DNA of 64,000 nucleotides from positions 1 to 64,000 of the forward strand of contig DAHUZB010000022.1 in assembly GCA_027306785.1 (NCBI GenBank), in the 5' to 3' direction. Position 1 is the stretch's first letter, and each line of letters opens with the position of its first letter. Shown one piece after another: positions 17,380 through 28,590 of this stretch. The notes beneath the pieces were generated by a model. The model was not told where the DNA came from. It saw only the letters and a program-made list of their open reading frames with translations, and did not search any database. The translations under genes were made by a program, and so were the position numbers. This DNA comes from Vulcanimicrobiota bacterium. GTDB lineage: Bacteria; Vulcanimicrobiota; Vulcanimicrobiia; Vulcanimicrobiales; Vulcanimicrobiaceae.

Positions 17380-18206
17380 TACTTGGAACCCCGCTTACGA
17401 ACGATGAACTTCGTCGTGCGCTTGTTGCGGCGCGTCTTCTTACCCATGGTCATCTGACCCCACGGCGTCGTCGGCGGGCGACCCGAGGTCGAACGCGCCT
17501 CACCGCCGCCGTGCGGATGGTCGACCGGGTTCATCGCGATACCGCGCACGCTCGGACGCTTGCCGAGGTGACGCGAACGTCCCGCTTTGCCGATGACCTG
17601 ATTCTCGTGCTCGATGTTGCCGAGCTGACCGATCGTGGCGCGACACTCGATGTGGATCATGCGCACTTCGCCGGAGGGCATACGCACCTGCGAGTACTCG
17701 GTCTCCTTCGCCATCAGCTGCGCCGAAACGCCCGCCGAGCGCACGAGCTTGCCGCCCTGACCGGGACGCAGCTCGATGTTGTGGATCACGGTACCGACCG
17801 GAATGTGCTTGATCGGCAGACAGTTGCCGGGCTTGATATCCGCGCTCGGACCCGACTCCACCACGTCACCGACCTTGAGGCCGAGCGGCGCGAGGATGTA
17901 GCGCTTCTCGCCGTCCTTGTAATGGAGCAGCGCGATGCGCGCCGAACGATTCGGATCGTACTCGACGGTCGCGACCTTCGCGGGGATAGCATCCTTGCTC
18001 CGCTTGAAGTCGATGATGCGGTACTGCTTGCGCGTGCCGCCGCCCTTATGGCGAACGGTGATGTGCCCGTTGTTGTTGCGGCCCGAATGCTTCTTGCGAA
18101 CTTCGATGAGCGACTTCTCGGGTTCGACCTTCGAGAGGTCGGAGAAGTCCATCGAGGTCAGAAAGCGACGGCCGGGGCTGGTCGGACGATATTTCTTAAC
18201 CGGCAT
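17379..18206 (-). CDS. rplB: 50S ribosomal protein L2
   Basis: The 275-residue L2 begins [20 protein letters not shown] and carries the near-active-site motif [21 protein letters not shown]2 is needed for subunit joining and peptidyl-transferase assembly. It lies two bases after rplW and overlaps rpsS by one base. Confidence 0.98.
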   Translation of the reverse strand: MPVKKYRPTSPGRRFLTSMDFSDLSKVEPEKSLIEVRKKHSGRNNNGHITVRHKGGGTRKQYRIIDFKRSKDAIPAKVATVEYDPNRSARIALLHYKDGEKRYILAPLGLKVGDVVESGPSADIKPGNCLPIKHIPVGTVIHNIELRPGQGGKLVRSAGVSAQLMAKETEYSQVRMPSGEVRMIHIECRATIGQLGNIEHENQVIGKAGRSRHLGKRPSVRGIAMNPVDHPHGGGEARSTSGRPPTTPWGQMTMGKKTRRNKRTTKFIVRKRGSK

Positions 18207-18208
18207 GA

Positions 18209-18517
18209 TTATTGCTCGAAATAATTGACGCCGCCGAGTTCGATCTTCTGACCCGGCTTGAGGGTGACAATCGCCTTCTTGAAGTCGCTCTGCTTACCGC
18301 TGGTGCGGGTGCCGCGACGCGCGAAGTTGCGCGCTTTTCCGCGAACGTTGACCGTGTTGACGGCGACCACGTTCACGCTGAAGATCTCTTCGACCGCGTG
18401 ACGGATCTGCGTCTTGGTCGCGTCGGGATGAACGACGAAGGTATACTGCGTGCCGAGCGCATTGGCCATCGATTTCTCGGTGATGCGCGGCGAGACGATA
18501 ACGTCGCGTGCGTCCAT
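18209..18517 (-). CDS. rplW: 50S ribosomal protein L23
   Basis: The 102-residue protein begins [20 protein letters not shown] and has the L23 core ([20 protein letters not shown]). It sits at the tunnel exit and docks trigger factor and SRP. It overlaps the rplD stop by one base. Confidence 0.97.
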   Translation of the reverse strand: MDARDVIVSPRITEKSMANALGTQYTFVVHPDATKTQIRHAVEEIFSVNVVAVNTVNVRGKARNFARRGTRTSGKQSDFKKAIVTLKPGQKIELGGVNYFEQ

Positions 18518-19176
18518 TACTTGCTGCTCCCGTTGCCGAGCGTCACGCCGGAGACGGCATCGAACGCGGCGGTCGTGAAGATGATGCGGTCGTAGCGAAG
18601 CACGTCCTTGACGTCGAGCGCACCGGTATCGGTGACGCCGACGCGCTGCAGGTTGCGGGCGACGCGATGGATCGCGTCGGCGTTCGCCTCATGCTTGCCG
18701 AGGACGACGAGCGTGCTCGGGCCGGACTTCGCGCCGTTCGCGCTGCCGAAGAGCAGCTGCGCGAAATCCTTGGTCTTCGCGATCGAGAAGCTCGAAGCGT
18801 CGAGCACGGTCACGGCACCGTTCTTGAAGCGGTCGGAGAGCGCCGCGACGAACGCGAGCTTGCGCTCCTTCTTGTTCAGATCGGTGACGAAGCTGCGCGG
18901 CTGCGGTCCGAAGACCACGCCGCCGTGACGCCACTGGGGCGAGCGGATCGAACCCTGACGGGCGCGGCCGGTGCCCTTCTGCTTCCACGGCTTGCGTCCG
19001 CCGCCGGAGATTTCGTCGCGCTTCTTCGTCGACGCGGTGCCCGCGCGCGGGCTCGCGAATTCGCGATAGACGGCGCGGAAAATCGTGTGCGTCTTGGCGG
19101 TGTAGTCGGCTTCGAAGATCGCGGGCGTCGCGATGTCGCGCACGACCTTGCCGGTTGCATCGATAACGTTGGGCAT
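18517..19176 (-). CDS. rplD: 50S ribosomal protein L4
   Basis: The 219-residue protein has the L4 extended-loop signature GGGRKPWKQKGTGRARQGSI followed by RSPQWRHGGVVFGPQPRSF. In E. coli L4 represses its own operon through the S10 leader. Here the leader in front of rplC contains a strong hairpin (19875-19901) that could serve that role, but this is untested. It is two bases from rplC. Confidence 0.98.
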   Translation of the reverse strand: MPNVIDATGKVVRDIATPAIFEADYTAKTHTIFRAVYREFASPRAGTASTKKRDEISGGGRKPWKQKGTGRARQGSIRSPQWRHGGVVFGPQPRSFVTDLNKKERKLAFVAALSDRFKNGAVTVLDASSFSIAKTKDFAQLLFGSANGAKSGPSTLVVLGKHEANADAIHRVARNLQRVGVTDTGALDVKDVLRYDRIIFTTAAFDAVSGVTLGNGSSK

Positions 19177-19178
19177 GA

Positions 19179-19811
19179 CTACGCTCCAGCCTTCGTCTTG
19201 ACGCTCTTGCGAACGACGACGAGGGCGTTCTTGGGACCCGGGATCGGGCCGCGAACGAGCAGCAGATTGCGCTCGGTATCGGCCTTGACCACTTCGAGGT
19301 TCTGATGCGTCGTACGATCGACACCGTAGTGACCCGGACGGCGGCTGCCCTTCACGGTGCGTCCCGCGTTGGTGTCGCCGTTCGAAGCGGGCTGACGGTG
19401 GATCATCGAGCCGTGGCTCGCGCCGCCGCCCGAAAAGTTGTGACGCTTGATGCCGCCGGAGAAACCGTGGCCTTTCGAGATGCCGACGACGTCGACGCGA
19501 TCGCCCGGCTCGAACCCGGCGACGGTCACCGTCTGCCCGACCTCGACGCCGTCGATGTCGTTGCGGAACTCACGCACGAAGCGCGTGGGTTCGACGCCCT
19601 GCTTTTTGAAATGTCCGGCAAGGGCACGGGAAACGCGAGCCTTTTTAACCGCACCGAAACCGAGCGCGACGGATTCGTATCCGTGCGACTCCTTCGTGCG
19701 GCGCTCCACGACCGTGCAGGGACCGGCTTCGATCACCGTGACCGGTACGTACCGGCCATCCTCGGTGAAGACGCTCGTCATCCCAACCTTGCGGCCAAGG
19801 ATATTTTTCAC
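19179..19811 (-). CDS. rplC: 50S ribosomal protein L3
   Basis: The 210-residue protein starts at GTG 19811 with GAGGAT upstream. The L3 signature FSGGIKRHNFSGGGASHGSM and GRTVKGSRRPGHYGVDRTTH are present. It is the first gene of the long ribosomal run, with its own promoter. In most bacteria rpsJ precedes it. Here rpsJ is 9 kb away as a separate unit. Confidence 0.98.
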   Translation of the reverse strand: MKNILGRKVGMTSVFTEDGRYVPVTVIEAGPCTVVERRTKESHGYESVALGFGAVKKARVSRALAGHFKKQGVEPTRFVREFRNDIDGVEVGQTVTVAGFEPGDRVDVVGISKGHGFSGGIKRHNFSGGGASHGSMIHRQPASNGDTNAGRTVKGSRRPGHYGVDRTTHQNLEVVKADTERNLLLVRGPIPGPKNALVVVRKSVKTKAGA

Positions 19812-19874
19812 GATAGATCCTCGTCCTGAAGTGTTATCAGCACACGGGTCCTGGCGTACTGCTTGATGTTTTCA

Positions 19875-19901
19875 CCGGCACGCGCGAAGAAGCGCGGCCG
19901 G
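19875..19901 (-). promoter_or_regulatory. Leader hairpin of the rplC operon
   Basis: CCGGC-A-CGCGC (19875-19885, bulged A) pairs with GCGCG-GCCGG (19892-19901) around GAAGAA. This is a 10-bp GC-rich stem within the predicted leader of about 100 nt between the promoter and rplC. It is a candidate for r-protein autoregulation of the L4-leader type. There is no U-tract, so it is not an obvious terminator. Confidence 0.5.
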
Positions 19902-19919
19902 CTGGACCACAACCCCGGA

Positions 19920-19949
19920 ACTATATCAAGGGCGCCGAGGCGGCGTCAA
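19920..19949 (-). promoter_or_regulatory. Sigma70-type promoter of the rplC operon
   Basis: On the minus strand, TTGACG (19949-19944) is followed after 18 bases by TATAGT (19925-19920). The -10 region reads CCTTGATATAGT, nearly the same as the rpsL promoter (CCTTGATATACT), suggesting a shared promoter design for translation genes. Confidence 0.8.
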
Positions 19950-20117
19950 GGGCTTCGGGCGGCGCGGCCACATCGACGGCAGTGCCGCTTAGCGAGAGTT
20001 TTGCAAAAACGGCATCGATTGCCTCATCCGTTTGCCGCCTTCGGGAGTTACAGTCGGTAACACCCTTCCGCGGCGCCCCCTCGTCGCTCACCCTTGTAAC
20101 GGACGGCTGACCTTCCC
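19950..20117. other. Intergenic DNA between divergent rplC promoter and chemoreceptor gene
   Basis: Together with the leader and promoter this makes the 306-base gap 19812-20117. I see no open reading frame with a credible start and family. No plus-strand -35/-10 pair for the chemoreceptor gene and no repeat copy were convincing. Confidence 0.5.
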
Positions 20118-21764
20118 ATGTCGCTCGCCTCTTTCCCGGCGTCCTCGCCTCGCGCTACCGCGCCGAGCCCCGTCGCCGACGATGAGCGGCCGCTCGCCGT
20201 ACTGCGCGGCCAGGCGACCCGCTTCTTTACCCTGCTCGCCTGGGCCCACGTGCCGATCGGCGTCGCGGTCGCGCTGCTGGCCCGCAACGATTGGGTCGGA
20301 CCCGCGATCGTGCTCGCCGTCACGGCCGGGCTGCTCACGCTCGCCGCGGCCCGCATGCGCGACGGACTCGCGCTGCGGTCGATCGTCGCGGTCGCGATCA
20401 CGGTCGCACCGATCGTCTTCGTCTTCGCCGGGCGCGGCGGGCACGACGGCTTCTCCGGACACGAAGACTGGCAGATCGACTATCATATGTACTTCTTCGC
20501 GGTCTACGCGATGCTCGCGGCGTACAGCGATTGGCGCCCCATCGCGATCGCGGCCGCGCTCACGGCCGTGCACCATACGCTCTTCGACATCTTCGTACCG
20601 TGGGCGGTCTTTCCGGAAGAGGGCCTGGATCGCGTCGCGCTGCACGCGCTCGTCGTCGTGGCCGAGTGCGGCGTGCTCTTTTGGATGACGGTTCGGGTGC
20701 GCGCGCTCTTCTACGAACTCGGCGCTTCGAACCGCCGGGCCGCCGATGCGCTCGCGGTCGCGGAGTCCGCCGCAGCCGAAGCGCGCCGGAACGCGGAGGA
20801 GCGCAGCCGCGCGGCGCTCGCGCTCGAAGAAACACTACAGGCACTGCGCGAGGCGAACGCGCGCGAAGCGCAGCTCGCGCTCGAACGCGCCGAGCTCGAG
20901 CGCTCCGAAGCCGAGCGCGCGAGCGGTGAGCGGCGCGCGCTCACCACGCAGCTCGACCAGAGCGTGGGCACCTTGCACCGCGGCCTCCGCGACTCGTCCG
21001 ACGAGATGCGACGCACGGCCGAGGCGATGGACGGCTCGCTCGCAACCGCATCGCGCGAGACCGCGGGGATTGCGAACGGCGCGCGTGCGATCGCCGAGAC
21101 GATCGAAGAACTCGCGGCATCGGCCGAGGAGCTCGCCGCCTCGGGACTCGAGCTGCAGCGCCGCGTGCTGGACGCCGCGTCGTCGACCGGCTCGGTGGCG
21201 GAGCGCATCGGCACCTCGTGGGAGCAGGTCGAGAGCGTCCGCGGCGCCGCGAGTCAGATCGGCGACGTGGTGCGTTTGATCTCCGACGTGGCCGATCAAA
21301 CGAATCTGCTCGCGCTCAATGCCGCGATCGAGGCGGCACGCGCGGGCGATGCCGGACGCGGCTTTGCGGTCGTCGCCGCGGAGATTCGCAAGCTCGCCGA
21401 TCAGACGAGTAGCGCGACGCGCCGCATCGCCGATCAGATCGCGACGATGCAGTCGATGACCGCCACCGCGGCAAGCACCATGACCGCGATGCAAGAGCAG
21501 GTGATGGATCTGAGCATCCTCTCCGCGGAGATGTCGTCGGCGGGCGAAGAGCAGACGCGCGCGACGTCGATGATCGCCGACCGCACGCGCTCCGCCGCGC
21601 GCGAAGTCGCGCGCATCTCCTCGGCGCTCGATACGATCGGCGTTTCGCACGACTCGCTCGCCGCCGCCGCGCAGCAAGTGCTCAGCACCGCCGATACCGT
21701 GCACGATCGCGCGCGTTCGCTCGACGAGCGCGTAACCGAGTTCGTGAAGGCGATCGCGGCCTAA
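20118..21764 (+). CDS. Methyl-accepting chemotaxis protein with six-helix membrane sensor
   Basis: The protein has 548 residues. About six hydrophobic helices occupy residues 32-205, with no large periplasmic loop. This module carries polar conserved-looking residues: [27 protein letters not shown] and HALVVVAE. A long coiled coil (about 205-290) leads to the MCP signalling domain. Its hairpin tip [20 protein letters not shown] is at about 390-410, followed by [20 protein letters not shown]. It should control a CheA kinase. No che genes are in the window. Its TAA overlaps the stop of the convergent ClC gene by 4 bases. Confidence 0.93.
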   Translation: MSLASFPASSPRATAPSPVADDERPLAVLRGQATRFFTLLAWAHVPIGVAVALLARNDWVGPAIVLAVTAGLLTLAAARMRDGLALRSIVAVAITVAPIVFVFAGRGGHDGFSGHEDWQIDYHMYFFAVYAMLAAYSDWRPIAIAAALTAVHHTLFDIFVPWAVFPEEGLDRVALHALVVVAECGVLFWMTVRVRALFYELGASNRRAADALAVAESAAAEARRNAEERSRAALALEETLQALREANAREAQLALERAELERSEAERASGERRALTTQLDQSVGTLHRGLRDSSDEMRRTAEAMDGSLATASRETAGIANGARAIAETIEELAASAEELAASGLELQRRVLDAASSTGSVAERIGTSWEQVESVRGAASQIGDVVRLISDVADQTNLLALNAAIEAARAGDAGRGFAVVAAEIRKLADQTSSATRRIADQIATMQSMTATAASTMTAMQEQVMDLSILSAEMSSAGEEQTRATSMIADRTRSAAREVARISSALDTIGVSHDSLAAAAQQVLSTADTVHDRARSLDERVTEFVKAIAA

Positions 21765-23347
21765 CGAATCGCCGGGAGCGCCGCGCGCAGTCGTCGCACG
21801 CGCCGGCGCTCCGATTCTCCGCGCATCCCCAAGCGCCACGCATCGAGCAGCGCATCGGCGCTCAACGTGCCGACCCACTCGCCTCGCTCATCGAGCACCG
21901 CCATCGCGGTGACACCGCGTTCGGCCATCGCATTCGCCGCTTCACGCACCTTGTCGCGGACACCGATCGCGTGCGTCGGTCGCTCGCCGTCGGCGGGACG
22001 CATGACCGCGGCGACGTCGATCAGTTCCAGCGGATGCACGGCGTATTCGCGGGCGACGTGCATGCCGCGACGCGCCAGCTTCTCGGTGAGGATCGAGCGC
22101 GGCACGAAGACGACGGTAAACGCCGTTGCCGCCACGCAGGCCGCGAATACGTCGGGTGCGAGACTCCACGCGTGCGTCGTCTCGAGCGCGAAGAGCGTGC
22201 CCATGAAAGGCGCGCGCATCGTACCGCCCATGAGCGCCGCCATGCCGACGATCGCCCAAAGGCCGCCGTCGTGTCCGGGGATGGCGAGCGCGCAGAGCGT
22301 GCCCACCGCGGCGCCGATCATCAGCAGCGGTGCGAGGACGCCGCCGGAGGTGCCCGACGACAGACTCGCCACCCAGATCGGAATCTTCACGAGCATGATG
22401 CCGACGACGAGCGAGAGCGCGAGCTGACCGTTGACCATGCTCGCGATCGTGGGATACCCGACGCCGAGCGCCGCCGGCACGATCCAGCCGCCGAGCCCCA
22501 CGACGAGGCCGCCGATCGCGGGCCACCACATCCAGTGGAGCGGAAGCTTGTCGTAGCCGTCCTCGACCAGATAGACGAGCTTCGTCATCACCATCGAGAC
22601 GACGCCGCCCGCGAGCCCGACCGCGACCGCCCACGGTACGAGCGCGATCGAGGCATCGTGCGCGCCCGTCGCGACGAAGGGCGGCTGCGCGCCGATCAGC
22701 GGCACGCGCAGCAGCGCCGCCACGAACGAAGCGACCGCGACCGGGACGAAACTGCGCGGGCGCCATTCGAAGAGCAGCAGCTCGACCGCGATCAGCACCG
22801 AGGCGATCGGCGCGCCGAACGTGGCCGACATGCCGCCCGCGGCGCCCGCGACGAGCAGCGTGCGGCGCTCGAGCGACGAGAGGTGCAGATACTGCGCGAA
22901 GAGCGATCCGAACGCGCCGCCGGTCATGATGATCGGCCCTTCCGCTCCGAAGGGGCCGCCGGTGCCGATCGTGATCGCCGAGGCGATCGGCTTCCAGAAC
23001 GCGACGCGCGCCTGCACGATGCTGTCGCCTTCGAGAATCGCCGCGATCGCCTCCGGGATGCCGTGCCCGCGAATCTTATCGGTCGCGAACTTGGCGATCA
23101 GACCCACGGCAAGCCCGCCGAGCACGGGAATCGCGATCGCGATCGGACCGAGGTGATGCGGATCCGGCTGCACGAGCGTACCGGTAAGCGTGCCGAAGTA
23201 CGCGAGGTGCGTAATGAGCCCGATCAGCAGGAGCAGCAGCTTGGCGACCACGGCCGATGCCGCGCCGACGAGCAGTGCGAGCAGCGAGAGCACCGCGAGG
23301 CGTTTGGGATCGGTCGAGAAGTCGCGAAGCGACGAAGCGTGCGGCAT
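21761..23347 (-). CDS. ClC-family chloride channel/transporter with C-terminal CBS region
   Basis: The product has 528 residues from ATG 23347; the longer frame upstream lacks membrane segments. ClC selectivity signatures are visible: [17 protein letters not shown] (gating-Glu position present) and GTSGGVLAP. About 10-12 hydrophobic helices span residues 15-430. A CBS-type region follows (VMRPADG ... [20 protein letters not shown] ... [12 protein letters not shown]), expected to bind nucleotides and adjust gating. The gating Glu favours H+/Cl- exchange, but transporter and channel cannot be separated here. It is convergent with the chemoreceptor gene. Confidence 0.92.
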   Translation of the reverse strand: MPHASSLRDFSTDPKRLAVLSLLALLVGAASAVVAKLLLLLIGLITHLAYFGTLTGTLVQPDPHHLGPIAIAIPVLGGLAVGLIAKFATDKIRGHGIPEAIAAILEGDSIVQARVAFWKPIASAITIGTGGPFGAEGPIIMTGGAFGSLFAQYLHLSSLERRTLLVAGAAGGMSATFGAPIASVLIAVELLLFEWRPRSFVPVAVASFVAALLRVPLIGAQPPFVATGAHDASIALVPWAVAVGLAGGVVSMVMTKLVYLVEDGYDKLPLHWMWWPAIGGLVVGLGGWIVPAALGVGYPTIASMVNGQLALSLVVGIMLVKIPIWVASLSSGTSGGVLAPLLMIGAAVGTLCALAIPGHDGGLWAIVGMAALMGGTMRAPFMGTLFALETTHAWSLAPDVFAACVAATAFTVVFVPRSILTEKLARRGMHVAREYAVHPLELIDVAAVMRPADGERPTHAIGVRDKVREAANAMAERGVTAMAVLDERGEWVGTLSADALLDAWRLGMRGESERRRVRRLRAALPAIR

Positions 23348-23409
23348 GATCTCTGATGCTACCGCCCGCCCCGATCCCGTGCAGGAGGAAAAGTCGGGCC
23401 GCGGCCGCC

Positions 23410-26070
23410 CTAGACGACGTCGGCGTCGTAGATGATGCGGATCGTTCCCACCCGTTCGTTCTCGGCGAAGAGCGCGAGCGAGCAATCGTTATAGACGATC
23501 CCCGTGTCGCGCGCGTAGGTGTAGATGGCCCACGGCCGCGTGCCGCTCGGGCGCAGCAGCTGGGCGCCCGCGCGCTCGAAGGCCTCGTACGGCGAGCGCG
23601 GCGGGAGCGACTTCGCCGACTCGCCGAGCCCGACGCGCGAACAACGCAGGCTGAGCGCGTCTTCGAAGAAGCGCTTGATGCGGTTGTTGCTGAGATCGGT
23701 CGCGTAGTCGCCCGTCCACGCTTGACGGCACTCGCGATAGTGACCGAAGCAGAAGCCGTTGAGATCGACCGCAAACATCGCTTTGATCGCCGGATCGATC
23801 GGCACCCAACGATCGATGATCGCATTGATGCCCGCCTCGATCGCACGATCGTAGCGCGTCGCATACTTCGGCGGATCGAAGCCGTGCGGCGGCACGCGCG
23901 ACACGTCGAAGAGACGGCCGAGATCGGCGATGCGCGCGCCCTCGATCGGTTCGTACGCGGTATCGCGGCAATCGCCGAGCGAGATCGTTCCGCGATCGAT
24001 CGCCGCATCGAAGACCGCGTCCATCTCCGCCGCGAGTTCGAAGCCCCAAGCGCGCATGCGTTCGGCGAATATTCCGAGGCTGCGCTCTCCGGCGATCGCA
24101 AACGCGTGCGCGCCGACCTCGGCGAGTTCGAGCCGACGCACGTCGGTCGCGGCGGCGACGTTTGCGTCGATGGCGGCGAGGGCCGTATCCACTTCGCCGA
24201 TCAGCCCGTCGTATGCGCGCATCTCGTGGTGCGCGAGATCGGCGAGGCTGACGCTGCGCTCGACCGCGTCGTTCATGCGCAGGACGAGATCGCGCACCGC
24301 CGTCTCGGCTCCGCGCGCACGCGATTCCACGCGCTGCGCGAGCTCGGTCGACGACGCGGTTCCCATGCGGATGGCTTCGCCCGCCGCGCCGACCTGATCG
24401 ATCGTCTCGGCGACCGCTCCGGTCGCAACGTGCGTGCTGTCGGCGAGCTTGCGAATCTCGCCCGCGATGACCGAAAACCCGAGCCCGGCCTCGCCCGCGT
24501 GCGCGGCCTCGATCGCCGCGTTAAGGGCGAGCAGATTCGTCTCCGCTGAGATCTCGTCGACGAGCGAAAGAATCGAGCTCGCGCGATCGAGCGCTTCGGA
24601 CATATCGGCCACGACGTCGGCGACGAGCGCGACGTTCGAACGCACGCGTTCGAGCGATGCGACCGCATCGCCGAGCGCGGCCACGACCGCGTCGCTCTGT
24701 CCGCGTAGCGCATCGACGAAGGCTTGGATCGATTGCGAGGACTCGACGAGGGCGCTTGCCGCTTTGCGCGATTCGGTGAGCGCCGAGCGGGTGGATTCGA
24801 GGACCGCGCGCAGATCGTTCACGCTCGCCGCGATCGATCGCCAGAGAAAGCTATTGCGCGCGACCGCGACGGCGGCGCGAATGACCTGCGTGAGAATCTC
24901 GCGTTCGGTCGCGATGACGACATCGACGAAGGCGTTCGCGGCGTGCGCGAGCGAGCCGCTGCAGGCGCGAAGCGCCTCATCGTCGCCGTGGGCGGCGGCG
25001 ACGAGCGCATCGGCGAGCACGTCGCGCCCGCGTGCGGGCTCCATCGTCACCGCCGTCTCGTCGCGCAGGCGAATCCCCGCGAAGATCGCCCGCACGCGCT
25101 CGAAGAGCGCGGCGACCTCGACCTGCGCCGCCTCGTGCGCGGCGCGCGCGACCGCATCGGCCGTGCCCGTGACGAGATCGAACTGCTCGCGCAGATCGGG
25201 TAAGGCCGCTTGCTGCTCCTCCGCGATCGCGGCGATGCCGGAGACCGGCTCGACGAAGCCGCCCACCACGCGCTCGATCTCGCCGACACTCTCGGCGATA
25301 TGCCCCTCGGCCGAGGCGAGTTCGCGCGCGGCTCGGTGGGCGAGCGCGGTCGATGCCGCGGCGCGCTGCGTTGCCGAAGCGAGCTGCGCGGCAATCGCAC
25401 CGACGTCTTGGACGGCCTGTTTCGTGGACTCCGCGAGCGTGCGCACCTCGCCCGCGACGATCGCGAAACCGGCGCCGGTCTGCCCCAAGTGCGCCGCTTC
25501 GATGCGCGCGTTGGTGCTCAGCAACGCGGCCTGCCGCGAGATGCGCTGCACGCCGCTCACGAACGAGACGAGGCCGCCGGAGGTCGTGCGCAGCCGTCGT
25601 GACGCGGCATCGACCGCCGCCGTCGACTCGACCAGTGCCTCCGTGCCGCTCTCGGCCGATCCCACCACGAGCCCGCCCGCGGTCGCGGTCGCCTCCTCGG
25701 CGAGACGCGCGCTCTCTTGCAGGCCGAGCGTGTGCGCGGCGGCGCGCTGCGAGGCCTGCCCCATCGCTTCGAGTTGCTCGCGCGCCGCGGCGACCAGGGC
25801 CTGGTAGCGCTCCGCGCTCGCGCGCGCATGCGCCAACTGCTCGGTGTTGCGCGCGATCGCGCCGCCCGCATCGTCGACGGTCGCGCGAAAGCGCCGGAGT
25901 TCGGCGGCGCATCGCTCGACCAGCAGCACGACGGCGGCGACGAGCGCTTCGTCGCGCGCGTCGATCGGCGCGAACGACGGAGCGAGCGTAAAATCGCGGT
26001 TCGCGGCGATCGCGCCGAGCCAGTCGGCGAGATCGTGCTCGAGGTTGCGTGCGGGTGCTGCTGCGTTCAC
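23410..26070 (-). CDS. Soluble double-domain methyl-accepting chemotaxis protein
   Basis: The 886-residue protein has no membrane helix. Two MCP hairpin-tip motifs are present: [20 protein letters not shown] at about residue 187, and [20 protein letters not shown] at about 505, each followed by the GE(I/V)R.LA(E/D)ST helix. The C-terminal 220 or so residues resemble a region I recall from soluble alphaproteobacterial chemoreceptors ([17 protein letters not shown], then [16 protein letters not shown] and [17 protein letters not shown]), probably sensory. Tandem signalling domains in one chain are unusual, and the first tip is the more degenerate. It may act on a cytoplasmic array. Confidence 0.85.
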   Translation of the reverse strand: MNAAAPARNLEHDLADWLGAIAANRDFTLAPSFAPIDARDEALVAAVVLLVERCAAELRRFRATVDDAGGAIARNTEQLAHARASAERYQALVAAAREQLEAMGQASQRAAAHTLGLQESARLAEEATATAGGLVVGSAESGTEALVESTAAVDAASRRLRTTSGGLVSFVSGVQRISRQAALLSTNARIEAAHLGQTGAGFAIVAGEVRTLAESTKQAVQDVGAIAAQLASATQRAAASTALAHRAARELASAEGHIAESVGEIERVVGGFVEPVSGIAAIAEEQQAALPDLREQFDLVTGTADAVARAAHEAAQVEVAALFERVRAIFAGIRLRDETAVTMEPARGRDVLADALVAAAHGDDEALRACSGSLAHAANAFVDVVIATEREILTQVIRAAVAVARNSFLWRSIAASVNDLRAVLESTRSALTESRKAASALVESSQSIQAFVDALRGQSDAVVAALGDAVASLERVRSNVALVADVVADMSEALDRASSILSLVDEISAETNLLALNAAIEAAHAGEAGLGFSVIAGEIRKLADSTHVATGAVAETIDQVGAAGEAIRMGTASSTELAQRVESRARGAETAVRDLVLRMNDAVERSVSLADLAHHEMRAYDGLIGEVDTALAAIDANVAAATDVRRLELAEVGAHAFAIAGERSLGIFAERMRAWGFELAAEMDAVFDAAIDRGTISLGDCRDTAYEPIEGARIADLGRLFDVSRVPPHGFDPPKYATRYDRAIEAGINAIIDRWVPIDPAIKAMFAVDLNGFCFGHYRECRQAWTGDYATDLSNNRIKRFFEDALSLRCSRVGLGESAKSLPPRSPYEAFERAGAQLLRPSGTRPWAIYTYARDTGIVYNDCSLALFAENERVGTIRIIYDADVV

Positions 26071-26093
26071 CGAACCTCCTGCGGCGGGTGCGT

Positions 26094-27284
26094 TTACGTG
26101 AAGGCGCTGATTCCCGTGATCTGTTGACCGATGACGAGCGTGTGTACCTCGCTCGTCCCTTCGTAGGTAAGGACCGATTCCAGGTTATTCATGTGACGGA
26201 TGACCGGATACTCGAGCGTCACGCCGTTCGCACCGAGAATCGTGCGTGCTTCGCGACAGATCTTCAACGCCTCGCGCACGTTGTTGAGCTTCCCGAAGCT
26301 CACCTGAGCCGGGTGCAGGCGCCCGTCGTCTTTCATGCGGCCGAGATGCAATGCGAGCAACGATCCCTTGCCGAGTTCGAGCAGCATGTTCGCGAGCTTC
26401 TCCTGCGTGAGTTGAAAACCGCCGATCGGGCGATCGAACTGTACGCGCGTCTTCGCGTAGTCGAGCGCCGCTTCATAGCACGCGCGTGCCGCGCCCATCG
26501 CGCCCCAGATGATGCCGAAACGCGCCTCGCTCAAACACGCGAGCGGGCCCGAGAGTCCCTTTGCGAGCGGCAGTTGCGCGTCGGCCGGCACGCGCACGTC
26601 CTGCAGCACGAGTTCGCTCGTGATCGACGCGCGCAGCGAGATCTTCTTGTGGATGTCCGAGGTGGAGAAGCCGCGCGTGCCCTTCTCCACGACGAAGCCG
26701 CGGATACCGTCGTCGGTATTCGCCCAGACGATCGCGAGATCGGCGATCGAGCCGTTCGTGATCCAGAGCTTCGTACCGTTCAAAATCCAGTCGCCGCCGT
26801 CGCGGCGCGCGAAGGTGCGCATACCCGCGGGATTGCTGCCGAAATCGGGCTCGGTGAGTCCGAAGCACCCGATCGCCTCGCCGCGCGCCATACGCGGCAG
26901 CCACGTACGCTTCTGCTCCTCCGAACCCCAGCGATAGATCGCAAACATCGCGAGCGAGCCTTGCACCGATGCGAAGCTGCGCACGCCCGCGTCGCCCGCT
27001 TCGAGCTCCATACAGGCGATGCCGTAGGCCACCGCGCTTGCGCCGGGGCAGTCGTAGCCGTGCAGGTGCATGCCGAGCAGGCCGAGTCGGCCGAGTTCGC
27101 GCCCGAGTTCGCGCGGCAGCGTCCCGGCTTCGAACCACTCGCCCACGTTCGGCAGCACGCGATCGCGCACGAACGAACGAACGGTATCGCGGATCAGCCG
27201 CTCTTCGTCGGAGAGCAGCGCATCGAGGCCGAGAAAATCGACGGCATCGGGAGCGGCGGCGGTTTTGGCATGCGTGGTCGTCAT
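26094..27284 (-). CDS. Acyl-CoA dehydrogenase, glutaryl-CoA dehydrogenase type
   Basis: The 396-residue protein is collinear with glutaryl-CoA dehydrogenase as I know it: [46 protein letters not shown], and the catalytic-base region [23 protein letters not shown]-dependent oxidation, coupled to decarboxylation, would turn glutaryl-CoA into crotonyl-CoA. That step lies in lysine, tryptophan and aromatic-acid breakdown, so it may serve the aromatic-CoA locus at 39-53 kb. Substrate assignment is by resemblance. It stands next to unrelated genes inside the ribosomal cluster. Confidence 0.88.
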   Translation of the reverse strand: MTTTHAKTAAAPDAVDFLGLDALLSDEERLIRDTVRSFVRDRVLPNVGEWFEAGTLPRELGRELGRLGLLGMHLHGYDCPGASAVAYGIACMELEAGDAGVRSFASVQGSLAMFAIYRWGSEEQKRTWLPRMARGEAIGCFGLTEPDFGSNPAGMRTFARRDGGDWILNGTKLWITNGSIADLAIVWANTDDGIRGFVVEKGTRGFSTSDIHKKISLRASITSELVLQDVRVPADAQLPLAKGLSGPLACLSEARFGIIWGAMGAARACYEAALDYAKTRVQFDRPIGGFQLTQEKLANMLLELGKGSLLALHLGRMKDDGRLHPAQVSFGKLNNVREALKICREARTILGANGVTLEYPVIRHMNNLESVLTYEGTSEVHTLVIGQQITGISAFT

Positions 27285-27376
27285 GATCAGCTGTTCACGA
27301 ATCTCATATCGGAGTAGCGGTCGCCGAGCGCGGCGTTCGGAGGAAAGATCGCATCGATCGCGGGGGAGTTCGTTGT

Positions 27377-27802
27377 CTACCGCTTGAGCACGCGCCCGAT
27401 CTTATCGAAGAGGCCCTCCGTCGAGCGTTCGAAGGCGTCTTCGAAACGGCGCCAGAGTAGGCGGCCGTCGCTCTCGCTGAGCGTCGCTTCGATGCGATAC
27501 TCGAGCTTCGTCTCCTTGCCTTCGCTCGTCAGGTAGAAGCCGTGGGTGCCCTCCACGCCGTCGTTGAGGATCCGCCACACGATGCGGTCTTCGGGCAGAG
27601 CCTCACCGAGCACGGCGTGCAGACCGAGGTGCCATTCTTCGGTCTTTTCGGGCGTCAGCGGCCCGGGTGAGCGCATGAACGGCTGCGAGGCGAACGGCCA
27701 AATCTGGTCGCCGGAGGTCCCCATCTCTTCGAGGAGGTGATAGATCCGGCGTTTGGTTCCATGGAACGTCCGGCTGCGGGTTTCTCGAAGTGCGATCGGC
27801 AT
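27377..27802 (-). CDS. SRPBCC/START-like fold protein
   Basis: The product has 141 residues from ATG 27802 (MPIALRETRSRTFHGTKRRI). The pattern suggests the SRPBCC lipid/ligand-binding fold: an N-terminal strand, then the KRRIYHLLEEMG helices, central strands (EDRIVWRILNDGVEGTHGFY, KLEYRIEATLSES) and a long C-terminal helix ending FDKIGRVLKR. The ligand is unknown. It is 47 bases downstream of the methyltransferase on the same strand. Confidence 0.6.
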   Translation of the reverse strand: MPIALRETRSRTFHGTKRRIYHLLEEMGTSGDQIWPFASQPFMRSPGPLTPEKTEEWHLGLHAVLGEALPEDRIVWRILNDGVEGTHGFYLTSEGKETKLEYRIEATLSESDGRLLWRRFEDAFERSTEGLFDKIGRVLKR

Positions 27803-27849
27803 GCGGGCAGGGTTCTCTCCCCCGTCCGCCAGGTCATTCGACGAGCGCG

Positions 27850-28587
27850 CTACGCCCGGCGCTCGCCGAGGTGCGCGGTCGCGACCAGCGCGAAGCGTCG
27901 CTCGGCGGGTGCGGTCGTCTCGAAGAGCGCGCGCAGTTCCGCTTCCATCGCCGCGTAGGCGGCGCCGCTCTTGGGCAGGTACGATGCCGAACGCGAGAAG
28001 CCGATGAGCGTCTCCCAGTCGAGCGGGCGCGCGTGACGCACCGCGACGCGGCGGACGTCGGACCACCCGTGGCGACGCAGATCGCTATCGACGGTCCCCT
28101 CGCGCGCAATGCGCGCGCGTTCCGTGTCGTCGAGCACGTAGCGATCGATGATGCGCTGATACGCCGCCGCGAACGGATCCTCGAGATCGCGTTCGTTCCA
28201 CACCGCCGCGAACCGCGCGCGCGGCCGTGCGATGCGCGCCGCCTCGCGCAGCACGCGATCCGGATCAAACCAATGGTAGGCCTGAAACGCGGTTACGATA
28301 TCGACGCTCGCATCGGGTAGCGTCGTCGCTTCGGCGGTCGCATCGAGCGCCGTCACCGACGCGTGCGGCGCGATCGCATCGCGCATCGCCGCGTTCGGCT
28401 CGAGCGCGTAGACACGGGCGCCGCACTCGGCGAGCAGCGCGGATGAAATGCCGGTCCCCGCGCCGAGATCGGCGACGACCGGCGCGGCAAAGCCCTCGAG
28501 CACCGCCTCGACGAGCACGCGCGGATAGCTCGGTCGAAACCGCGCATAATCCGCCGCCCGCTCGCCGAAGCGGCGCGTCGAATCCAT
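27850..28587 (-). CDS. SAM-dependent class I methyltransferase
   Basis: The 245-residue protein has motif I VVADLGAGTGISSALLAE at about residues 37-54. An acidic residue follows the second strand (VYALEPNAAM), and the motif IV region DIVTAFQAYHWFD is present. It is a type-11/25-like methyltransferase with a C-terminal substrate domain. The substrate is not identifiable. Three bases separate it from the upstream small membrane protein gene, so they are probably co-transcribed. Confidence 0.85.
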   Translation of the reverse strand: MDSTRRFGERAADYARFRPSYPRVLVEAVLEGFAAPVVADLGAGTGISSALLAECGARVYALEPNAAMRDAIAPHASVTALDATAEATTLPDASVDIVTAFQAYHWFDPDRVLREAARIARPRARFAAVWNERDLEDPFAAAYQRIIDRYVLDDTERARIAREGTVDSDLRRHGWSDVRRVAVRHARPLDWETLIGFSRSASYLPKSGAAYAAMEAELRALFETTAPAERRFALVATAHLGERRA

Positions 28588-28590
28588 CGA

